From positions 661 to 8,416 of the forward strand of contig DPVV01000463.1 in assembly GCA_003526525.1 (NCBI GenBank): a stretch of DNA of 7,756 nucleotides, read 5' to 3'. Source of the DNA: Lachnoclostridium phytofermentans (GTDB lineage: Bacteria; Bacillota; Clostridia; Lachnospirales; Lachnospiraceae). Positions 1 to 5,279 of the stretch are shown piece by piece; the first letter of the stretch is position 1, and every line of letters begins with the position of its first letter. The notes below the pieces were generated by a model that had not been told where the DNA came from, ran no database searches, and saw nothing but the letters and a program-made list of their open reading frames with translations. Both the position numbers and the translations under genes were made by a program.

Positions 1-7
1 GATTCTA

Positions 8-19
8 GCGCTTTAGCGC
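8..19. repeat. Small GCGC hairpin downstream of eutC
   Basis: GCGC (8-11) and GCGC (16-19) flank a TTTA loop, about 40 nt after the eutC stop. It resembles the AGCGC-TATC-GCGCT hairpin at 2579-2592. No T-run follows on the minus strand within the window, so it is not supported as a terminator. A TTGATCAA palindrome lies at 38-45. The rest of 1-57 shows nothing else. Confidence 0.5.
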
Positions 20-57
20 CTTATAATAACGATAAGCTTGATCAAAACTACATTTCA

Positions 58-951
58 TCAACCTTTTAATTCAATACCGGATGCCTTTTTATCTAACATC
101 TTCTTAATTAGCTCTGCGGCATGAGCACCTGCCTCAACTGGTGTTGTACCACCACGGTGTATATTAGAAATTACGGTTCTTTTCGATTCTGGAACTCCAT
201 GTTTTGGCTTGTAGCAAATATAAGCAGACATTGATTCTGCTGTTACTAATCCAGGACGCTCTCCAACTAACATACAAATAACATCTGCGTCCGTCGCTTG
301 ACCGATGTCATCCATCGCTCCTACTCTTGCGTATTTAATAAAGAGAATCGGAGGTACATTAATCTGAAACATACTTAGACCTTGTTTTATTGCCGGAATC
401 ATATCTTCAACGTTTGCTTCGATTGCAGAGGAGGATAAACCGTCGCCAACTATAATCAGAACTTTTGGACTTTGTCCGCATGTTTTCTTGATTACCTCTA
501 GCTCTTCTTTACCAAATCTACGTCCAAGATCCGGTCTTGTTAAATACTCGTCTTTATCTTTACAAAGTGTTTTTACAAATACGAAATTATTTTTCTTTAT
601 AAATTCCTCTGAGACATCAGAAAATACCGCATCTTGTGCTGCTGCATGGTCTGCTCTCACACGAAGCATCGTCATAGTTTTATATCTTGCTCCAGCTCTG
701 CCAACACCAAGTCTTGCAGGGGTTTTACTCTTCATATGAAGATATTCCTCTTTATTTTTTGCATGATCTACTAAAAACCAAGACTTTAAATCTATTTTTG
801 TTATATCAGGTAAGCATTCTGATGAAATTGCGGTTGCAGTTCCTTGGCCCACCGAACTTGTGGAAGGTGTACTTTTCGCATTCGTACTACCACCGCCAAC
901 CATCTGTTCCACCATTTGCTCCACCATTTTTCTTAAACTTTGTTCATCCAT
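58..951 (-). CDS. eutC: Ethanolamine ammonia-lyase small subunit EutC
   Basis: EutC is the light chain of ethanolamine ammonia-lyase, which with EutB converts ethanolamine to acetaldehyde and ammonia using adenosylcobalamin inside the Eut microcompartment. The 297-residue product has the usual family length. Recognisable EutC blocks are ARLGVGRAG (79-87), LTRPDLGRR (137-145), [10 protein letters not shown] (168-177), LVGERPGL (228-235) and ISNIHRGGT (261-269), ending in the typical KASGI tail. The first ~20 residues form a predicted amphipathic helix with a duplicated MVEQ, followed by a Ser/Thr/Gly-rich linker to about residue 45. In Salmonella the EutC N-terminus targets the enzyme to the compartment, and I infer the same role here. 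The start is supported by AAAGGAG at 967-961, nine bases upstream. It is the last gene in view, 190 nt after eutB, and ends in TGA. Confidence 0.97.
   Translation of the reverse strand: MDEQSLRKMVEQMVEQMVGGGSTNAKSTPSTSSVGQGTATAISSECLPDITKIDLKSWFLVDHAKNKEEYLHMKSKTPARLGVGRAGARYKTMTMLRVRADHAAAQDAVFSDVSEEFIKKNNFVFVKTLCKDKDEYLTRPDLGRRFGKEELEVIKKTCGQSPKVLIIVGDGLSSSAIEANVEDMIPAIKQGLSMFQINVPPILFIKYARVGAMDDIGQATDADVICMLVGERPGLVTAESMSAYICYKPKHGVPESKRTVISNIHRGGTTPVEAGAHAAELIKKMLDKKASGIELKG
899..931 (-). repeat. 12-bp tandem repeat at the 5' end of eutC
   Basis: On the plus strand the units are ACCATCTGTTCC (899-910) and ACCATTTGCTCC (911-922), followed by a partial ACCATTTTT. They encode [10 protein letters not shown] at residues 9-18 of EutC. 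The repeat is in frame and lengthens the predicted N-terminal targeting helix by about one turn per unit. A slippage origin is inferred. Confidence 0.75.
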
Positions 952-975
952 AAACCCAAGCTCCTTTCATAATCT

Positions 976-1003
976 GGAGATTTTGTGTAAAGCACAAATC
1001 TCC
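976..1003. repeat. Intergenic hairpin upstream of eutC
   Basis: GGAGATTTTGTG (976-987) pairs with CACAAATCTCC (993-1003) around a TAAAG loop, with one bulged T. The stem resembles that of the 4772-4808 element, but the loop core is missing. It ends 8 nt before the eutC Shine-Dalgarno on the transcript. It has no following T-run and so does not look like a terminator. Confidence 0.7.
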
Positions 1004-1005
1004 TT

Positions 1006-1065
1006 AGTGTGAGACTTAAATTTCCCAGCGGCGTACTCTGTCACCTTAGAATTTCTCCTCACACT
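1006..1065. repeat. Long-loop palindromic element between eutB and eutC
   Basis: AGTGTGAG (1006-1013) is the exact reverse complement of CTCACACT (1058-1065). Inside, the A/T-rich patches AAATTT (1018-1023) and AATTT (1050-1054) can extend the pairing imperfectly. This leaves a GC-richer apical segment (about 1025-1045) containing CAGCGGCGTAC. No start codon with a ribosome binding site is seen inside. Its function is unknown; it could be an intergenic repeat or a structured spacer. Confidence 0.6.
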
Positions 1066-1091
1066 TGAAAACACGTCTATAGTAGTCTGGA

Positions 1092-1123
1092 TATTTGTGC
1101 CAAGGACGACGCAGGCACAAATA
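1092..1123. repeat. Conserved-loop hairpin after eutB
   Basis: TATTTGTGCC (1092-1101) and GGCACAAATA (1114-1123) form a perfect 10-bp stem around a 12-nt loop. On the transcript the loop reads TGCGTCGTCCTT. The element begins 18 nt after the eutB stop. It has no T-run and therefore is not a standard intrinsic terminator. The same loop core occurs at 4772-4808, 2596-2629 and 2660-2681. Confidence 0.75.
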
Positions 1124-1141
1124 ATTGTGTGATTCCCTTAA

Positions 1142-2506
1142 CTAGAATAAGACGGAAGCATCACCGGCTAATTTTGTCAGCTTGCCCTTTTCATCAATAA
1201 AGCCCATACGAATCATCCATTCCCAGAATGGTTTGATGGCTGTTAAGCCAAACATTTCACGAAGTGCAGCAGTTTCATGAAAACCAGTAGTCTGATAGTT
1301 AAGCATAACATCATCGCCATGAGGTATACCCATAAAATAATTACAGCCAGCAGTTGTTAACAATACCGAAAGATCTTCAATCGTATTCTGATCTGCTTTC
1401 ATATGATTCGTATAACAAGCATCACATCCCATTGGAATACCAGTTAATTTACCCATGAAATGATCTTCAAGACCAGCACGGTTTACCTGACGTCCATCAT
1501 AGAGATATTCTGGACCAATAAAACCAACTACAGTATTTACAACAAACGGTTGGAAGCGTTTTGCAAATCCATAGCAACGTGCTTCCATAGTCACTTGGTC
1601 AACACCATGGTGTGCTTCTGAGGATAATTCAGATCCCTGACCAGTTTCAAAATACATTACGTTTGGACCTTCTGCGGTACCTTCTGATAAAGCTAACTGT
1701 CTTGCTTCTTCTAAGATAGCAGCAGTAAAACCGAAGGCTTCATTTCCTTTTTCAGATCCTGCGATAGATTGGAAGATTAAATCCGATGGTGCACCTTTTC
1801 TAATAGCATCCATCTGTGTAGTAACATGGGCAAGAACACAAGTTTGAGTTGGAATCTTAAATTTTTGTTTGATATCTTCAAACCTCTTTAATATTCGAAC
1901 TACACTTTCTGTGGAGTCATCTACTGGATTTAATCCGAGAAGTGCATCTCCCGCACCATAAGTTAAACCTTCTAATAATGATGCCATGATTCCATCAGGA
2001 TCATCGGTCGGATGGTTTGGTTGAAGACGACAGCTTAACGTACCAGGTTCTCCAATCGTAGTATTACAATGTGCTGTTACACGTATTTTTCTTGCACCGT
2101 ATACTAAGTCCATATTTGACATTAACTTTGCAACTGCAGCTACCATCTCAGAAGTAAGACCTCTACTTATTCTTCGTATGTCTGCACCGGTTGTATTTTC
2201 ATCTAATATCCATTCACGGAACTCAGCCACTGTCCAGTTCTTGATTTCATTGTAGATTTTTTCATTCACATCATCCTGAATGATTCTAGTTACCTCGTCA
2301 ATTTCATAAGGAACCGCAGGATTATTACGAAGTTGCTCTAACGTTATGTTCGAGAGTACAACCTTCGCCGCCACACGTTGCTCTGCAGACTCTGCAGCAA
2401 TTCCAGCAAGAGAATCTCCCGATTTTTCCTCATTTGCCTTTGCCATGACATCCATAAGTGATTTAAACTCATAGGTATGTCCAAACAATTGTGCTTTTAA
2501 AATCAT
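1142..2506 (-). CDS. eutB: Ethanolamine ammonia-lyase large subunit EutB
   Basis: EutB is the catalytic heavy chain of adenosylcobalamin-dependent ethanolamine ammonia-lyase, a TIM-barrel protein that assembles with EutC. It matches the enterobacterial protein along its whole length, including SGDSLAGIAA (29-38), RIIQDDVNE (74-82), KGAPSDLIFQSI (237-248), YFETGQGS (285-292), NTVVGFIGPEYLY (324-336) and GLEDHFMGKL (345-354). The substrate contacts known from the E. coli structure fall at the same numbers: Arg160, Gln162, Asn193, Glu287 and Asp362. The enzyme is therefore predicted to be active. Length is 454 residues, usual for the family. AGGAG at 2517-2513, six bases before the ATG, fixes the start. 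Gaps of 181 nt to eutA and 190 nt to eutC are unusually long for subunits of one complex, and both are full of hairpins. Confidence 0.98.
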   Translation of the reverse strand: MILKAQLFGHTYEFKSLMDVMAKANEEKSGDSLAGIAAESAEQRVAAKVVLSNITLEQLRNNPAVPYEIDEVTRIIQDDVNEKIYNEIKNWTVAEFREWILDENTTGADIRRISRGLTSEMVAAVAKLMSNMDLVYGARKIRVTAHCNTTIGEPGTLSCRLQPNHPTDDPDGIMASLLEGLTYGAGDALLGLNPVDDSTESVVRILKRFEDIKQKFKIPTQTCVLAHVTTQMDAIRKGAPSDLIFQSIAGSEKGNEAFGFTAAILEEARQLALSEGTAEGPNVMYFETGQGSELSSEAHHGVDQVTMEARCYGFAKRFQPFVVNTVVGFIGPEYLYDGRQVNRAGLEDHFMGKLTGIPMGCDACYTNHMKADQNTIEDLSVLLTTAGCNYFMGIPHGDDVMLNYQTTGFHETAALREMFGLTAIKPFWEWMIRMGFIDEKGKLTKLAGDASVLF

Positions 2507-2578
2507 AGTCCACTCCTATCTGCGTATAAACTTGTTTTAACACGCGTATCATATCGTATTTTATAAAGCTGATATCAA

Positions 2579-2592
2579 AGCGCTATCGCGCT
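2579..2592. repeat. AGCGC/GCGCT hairpin upstream of eutB
   Basis: AGCGC (2579-2583) and GCGCT (2588-2592) enclose a TATC loop. It is the last of four closely spaced hairpins between eutA and eutB. It sits in TCAAAGCG...GCTAAT, which recurs at 7417-7434 upstream of gpmA. Confidence 0.6.
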
Positions 2593-2595
2593 AAT

Positions 2596-2629
2596 GAAGT
2601 CTATGCCAAGGACAAAGGCATTTAACTTC
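2596..2629. repeat. Conserved-loop hairpin in the eutA-eutB gap
   Basis: ATGCC (2603-2607) pairs with GGCAT (2617-2621), and the outer arms GAAGT (2596-2600) and ACTTC (2625-2629) also pair across a small internal loop. On the transcript the apex reads TTTGTCCTTGG, sharing GTCCTTGG with the hairpin at 1092-1123 although the stems differ. Confidence 0.65.
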
Positions 2630-2630
2630 T

Positions 2631-2654
2631 AGTTGAAATGTTTATGTTTCAACT
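2631..2654. repeat. Perfect 8-bp hairpin in the eutA-eutB gap
   Basis: AGTTGAAA (2631-2638) and TTTCAACT (2647-2654) form a perfect stem with an 8-nt loop. It abuts the hairpins on both sides (2596-2629 and 2660-2681). No T-run follows on the minus strand. Confidence 0.65.
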
Positions 2655-2659
2655 TACCT

Positions 2660-2681
2660 GCATTTAGGATTACCAAAATGC
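2660..2681. repeat. Conserved-loop hairpin just after eutA
   Basis: GCATTT (2660-2665) and AAATGC (2676-2681) form the stem. An inner GG/CC pair is possible after a T-T mismatch. On the transcript the loop reads TGGTAATCCT, similar to TGCGTAATCCTCG in the 4772-4808 hairpin. It starts six bases past the eutA stop codon. Confidence 0.6.
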
Positions 2682-2687
2682 TTCTTT

Positions 2688-4157
2688 CTATTTATTAAAT
2701 ACCAAAGTTTTTACAACGACCGGTAGTACGGTACCTTCTGCAACCGGTTTTCCGATATCAACATAGTCTCCATTTTCTACATGAATACTATCTAGGCAGA
2801 TAATATCTTTTTTATATTCAAGCATTCGATACATTGTCTGCCCCAGAACTTTAGCCATATCACTTTCCACTAAGATGATATAGGGAAGCTCATGTTCCAT
2901 TAATTCTGTCATTCCACCAATCAAACCTTTTGCATATTCAGTAACTTGTATAAAGCTAGGGGTTGTGCTTCCCTCAAATGCTATCGCAACTTTTTGGAGA
3001 TTGCCTTCTAACTTAAACCAATTCAGTTTCGTTATAATAGCCTGTTCCATACTCTTAGCAGACTCTTCCTCTTCTTTTGATAATTTTAAAATAGGAAGGT
3101 TTTTGATAGGGAACATATCTGTGGTATACGTTATCGTACTACCGCTTATCTCCATCGTATGAGTTCCTGCACCAACTACGGTTGCTCGAATTGTTTCTAC
3201 ACTTTTTAGTACAGTAAGCTCTTTACATAAAGGTGATTCTTTAATGGCTTGTCCTAGTAAGATTCCTATATCACCATAAGCAAAATCATCCACTACTTCT
3301 TCTGTTCGATAAATGTAATCTGCTACTCCACCTGAAAATGTTATACTAGTAATTGGACAACCTTTCTTTATCGTTTCGTGACAGGTGAACGTAGTTTCCT
3401 GTTCTCCCTCTTTGTGTGTAATAAATAATGAAAAATCATCGTTCATCGGCCTTAATCCAACACTCTGCATTAAGGCATAAACCATTGCTTCTAAGATTGG
3501 CTGCAAATTTTCTTTTGTTGCTATTGTTCCTATGGAAAGAGAGATATTCTTTCTCTTAATTAACTCTTTCATCTTCTCTGACAGATAAGTGATCTCCCTC
3601 GAGTTTTTATCAATCTTAATCAGACGTCCGCCCACATCAAGACAACCGGTATCTTTTACTTCCCCATGTTCAAACAAGGCAAGATTACTTGTTCCTCCGC
3701 CTATATCAATATTTACGACACCGGTATGAAGTTCTTTGGAATATACATGTGCACCTGCACCCTTTCCAGAGATAATACTCTCCAAATCGGGTCCAGCAGT
3801 TGCTACAACAAAGTCACCAGCAAAACCACTTAAGGTTGTTAATACTTCCTTTGCATTTTCCTTTCTGGCTGTCTCTCCAGTAATAATAACTGCTCCTGTA
3901 TTGATCTGAGCTTTGTTAATACCAGCTTTTTTATATTCTCCTTCAATAATATCCTTCACTTTTGTTCCGTCGATTTCCGTTGGAGAACGCAGCGGCGTGA
4001 AATAAATTTCACTACGATAAATAATTTCTTTGTCTACAATCACCACTTTGGGAACAGAGAAGTTGGAGGCAATATTTTCAATCATTAATTTCGAAAAAAC
4101 CAGTTGTGTTGTACTGGTTCCAATATCGATTCCTACACTTAACAATTCTTCTCTCAT
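2688..4157 (-). CDS. eutA: Ethanolamine ammonia-lyase reactivating factor EutA
   Basis: EutA is an ATP-dependent reactivase of the actin/Hsp70-like fold that swaps inactive cobalamin out of EutBC. With the chosen start it has 489 residues. The phosphate-1 loop VGIDIGTST is at 8-16, the phosphate-2 motif IDIGGGTSN at 150-158, and the conserved VIITGETARKEN at 90-101. The reading frame runs 63 nt further upstream to an ATG at 4220. I chose the ATG at 4157 because GAGGG lies five bases upstream (4167-4163), the protein then begins MREELLSVGIDIGTS as EutA proteins usually do, and the extra codons lie in an intergenic palindrome. It ends in TAG. In several Firmicutes eut operons eutV and eutW lie just upstream; here eutP does. 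Confidence 0.96.
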   Translation of the reverse strand: MREELLSVGIDIGTSTTQLVFSKLMIENIASNFSVPKVVIVDKEIIYRSEIYFTPLRSPTEIDGTKVKDIIEGEYKKAGINKAQINTGAVIITGETARKENAKEVLTTLSGFAGDFVVATAGPDLESIISGKGAGAHVYSKELHTGVVNIDIGGGTSNLALFEHGEVKDTGCLDVGGRLIKIDKNSREITYLSEKMKELIKRKNISLSIGTIATKENLQPILEAMVYALMQSVGLRPMNDDFSLFITHKEGEQETTFTCHETIKKGCPITSITFSGGVADYIYRTEEVVDDFAYGDIGILLGQAIKESPLCKELTVLKSVETIRATVVGAGTHTMEISGSTITYTTDMFPIKNLPILKLSKEEEESAKSMEQAIITKLNWFKLEGNLQKVAIAFEGSTTPSFIQVTEYAKGLIGGMTELMEHELPYIILVESDMAKVLGQTMYRMLEYKKDIICLDSIHVENGDYVDIGKPVAEGTVLPVVVKTLVFNK

Positions 4158-4162
4158 GCTTT

Positions 4163-4167
4163 CCCTC
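4163..4167 (-). promoter_or_regulatory. Shine-Dalgarno that decides the eutA start
   Basis: GAGGG on the minus strand lies five bases from the ATG at 4157. The in-frame ATGs further upstream (4169, 4190, 4214 and 4220) have no comparable site at good spacing. Confidence 0.65.
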
Positions 4168-4196
4168 ATTTCTGCGCTGTTTTTTCGCATCCCAAA

Positions 4197-4221
4197 TTTG
4201 TATGCGCAGCGCATATACAAA
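4197..4221. repeat. Palindrome upstream of eutA
   Basis: TTTGTATGCGC (4197-4207) pairs with GCGCATATACAAA (4209-4221) with a two-base bulge and almost no loop. As RNA the apex would have to open. It overlaps the false N-terminal extension of the eutA frame. A related GCGCATAT also occurs at 4764-4771 before eutP. Confidence 0.65.
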
Positions 4222-4226
4222 CTGCC

Positions 4227-4250
4227 GAGTGAAAGATTTATCTTTCACTC
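4227..4250. repeat. Perfect 10-bp hairpin in the eutP-eutA gap
   Basis: GAGTGAAAGA (4227-4236) and TCTTTCACTC (4241-4250) are exact reverse complements around TTTA. It lies about 35 nt after the eutP stop, is followed on the transcript by GGCAG rather than Ts, and is thus not a classical terminator. It could stabilise the 3' end of a processed upstream RNA. Confidence 0.75.
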
Positions 4251-4284
4251 TCATCTTCTTACATTAATTTAATATTCTTTGAGT

Positions 4285-4734
4285 CTAACTATCAATTCGT
4301 TCATGGATATAATGGAACAATTCTTCAATACCAATCTCTTCCACGGTATCGATGCGAAAGATTTTTTGTGCACCAGACTGTTTTAGCTCCATTTCCACTC
4401 TCTTAATATCCTCTTCAGAATCTGCTAAGGTAACTTTGGTCACTATCCCTATGATTTCTTTCGCAAAGGTACCCGCAAAAGCAGGAGGTATATAGTTATC
4501 CCTTACCGTCGGATCTCCTAAGATTGCAATTAGTTTTGCATCCACCGCCGTCATAATTAGAGCGCGGTAAAAATTTCGATTCTCCATATATTCACCGGGA
4601 GTATCAATTGCATTATCATAAAGCTCCACTGATTGTGTTTTTTTATATTTTAATTCCAGAGCATCTAACTTCTGACAAAGTGTTGTCTTTCCACTTCCAG
4701 TCCTACCCATAAATATAATTTTCCCTCTACCCAT
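4285..4734 (-). CDS. eutP: Ethanolamine utilisation P-loop protein EutP
   Basis: EutP (PduV-like) is a small P-loop GTPase-like protein of Eut operons; acetate kinase activity has been reported for enterobacterial EutP/EutQ relatives, and the cellular role remains unclear. The Walker A/G1 motif is G10-RTGS-GKT (10-17) and the G3 motif is DTPGEY (44-49). The usual G4 [NT]KxD is TKVT here, so the Asp that normally reads the guanine base is replaced by Thr, followed by LAD. Nucleotide specificity may therefore be relaxed. The length of 149 residues is normal. The start is supported by AGAGG about five bases upstream. It lies between eutS and eutA with 167-nt and 127-nt gaps. A PduV paralogue is the main alternative; the neighbours favour EutP. 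Confidence 0.92.
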   Translation of the reverse strand: MGRGKIIFMGRTGSGKTTLCQKLDALELKYKKTQSVELYDNAIDTPGEYMENRNFYRALIMTAVDAKLIAILGDPTVRDNYIPPAFAGTFAKEIIGIVTKVTLADSEEDIKRVEMELKQSGAQKIFRIDTVEEIGIEELFHYIHERIDS

Positions 4735-4771
4735 CTTAACCTCTGTTCCTGCGTACGTTATTTGCGCATAT

Positions 4772-4808
4772 GAAATTTGTGTCGAGGATTACGCAAGCAC
4801 AAAATTTC
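4772..4808. repeat. Conserved-loop hairpin upstream of eutP
   Basis: GAAATTT (4772-4778) pairs with AAATTTC (4802-4808), and GTG (4779-4781) with CAC (4798-4800) past one bulged A. The apex on the transcript is CTTGCGTAATCCTCGA. Stem and loop resemble 1092-1123, where the loop is TGCGTCGTCCTT. It lies about 40 nt before eutP and has no T-run. Confidence 0.75.
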
Positions 4809-4844
4809 GGGTTGTAAAAATTTGATCAATCTAACATCAATTCC

Positions 4845-4863
4845 TGTGCACATACTGTGTACA
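4845..4863. repeat. TGTGCACA/TGTGTACA inverted repeat after eutS
   Basis: TGTGCACA (4845-4852) and TGTGTACA (4856-4863) are inverted with one mismatch around TAC. It lies about 40 nt past the eutS stop. It could be a hairpin or a protein-binding dyad. TTGATCAA (4822-4829) lies beside it. Confidence 0.5.
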
Positions 4864-4901
4864 TGAAGTAAATATCAACCTTACCTGGCTTTGTTCATAT
4901 A

Positions 4902-5255
4902 TTACGTCCTTGTAATTGCGGCAGGAGTAAATAAAAGTTGTCCAGATAGTACAGATACTACATCTCGAATCGCTGATTCAACAGAACTAACATCTCCAGT
5001 TATTACTAATGCACCACTGAAACGGTCTATAAAACCAAGTCTTACATCAGATGCTTTGGTAGCAATATCCGCAGCAACGATAGCTCCCTCACTGGGTGTG
5101 ATTGTCATAATCCCAATTGCATTGATTTCGTCAGATATTAAGCCTAGTTTTTGATAAATATCTCCAGTTGGATTTGCAATAATATGGGCAAGCGTAATCT
5201 GTTTACCAGGCACGAACTCCTGAACGATTCTTTGCTTTTCATCAATTTGTATCAT
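4902..5255 (-). CDS. eutS: Microcompartment shell protein EutS
   Basis: EutS is a circularly permuted BMC-domain shell protein that forms hexamers in the polyhedral coat around the ethanolamine enzymes, limiting acetaldehyde loss. The product has 117 residues. The family signature is clear: [18 protein letters not shown] (12-29), [23 protein letters not shown] (46-68), then [15 protein letters not shown] (73-87). Helix residues 90-105 and a short C-terminal tail follow. The ~8-residue polar start before IVQEFVPGK is typical of Firmicutes members. The ATG is preceded by GTGAGG at close spacing. The gene begins 24 nt after the dehydrogenase stop, the only tight junction in the operon. PduU is the closest alternative assignment, but the lyase neighbours make EutS the better call. 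Confidence 0.96.
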   Translation of the reverse strand: MIQIDEKQRIVQEFVPGKQITLAHIIANPTGDIYQKLGLISDEINAIGIMTITPSEGAIVAADIATKASDVRLGFIDRFSGALVITGDVSSVESAIRDVVSVLSGQLLFTPAAITRT

Positions 5256-5279
5256 AAATCCTCACCACCATTTCTTGCC

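Noticed and set aside
488..953. Plus-strand open frames opposite eutC (and similar ones opposite eutA, eutS, eutG and gpmA)
   Set aside because: They lie antisense within clearly identified genes and have no homology-like features or start signals.
976..1123. CRISPR-like array in the eutB-eutC gap
   Set aside because: The palindromes differ in sequence and length, and there is no regular repeat-spacer spacing.
2548..2578. Internal promoter before eutB: TTGATA (2578-2573) and TATGAT (2553-2548)
   Set aside because: The spacing is 19 nt, outside the good range, and AT-rich gaps often give such matches by chance.
4197..4250. Internal terminator after eutP
   Set aside because: Both hairpins are strong but neither is followed by a T-run on the minus strand; they read better as structured repeats.
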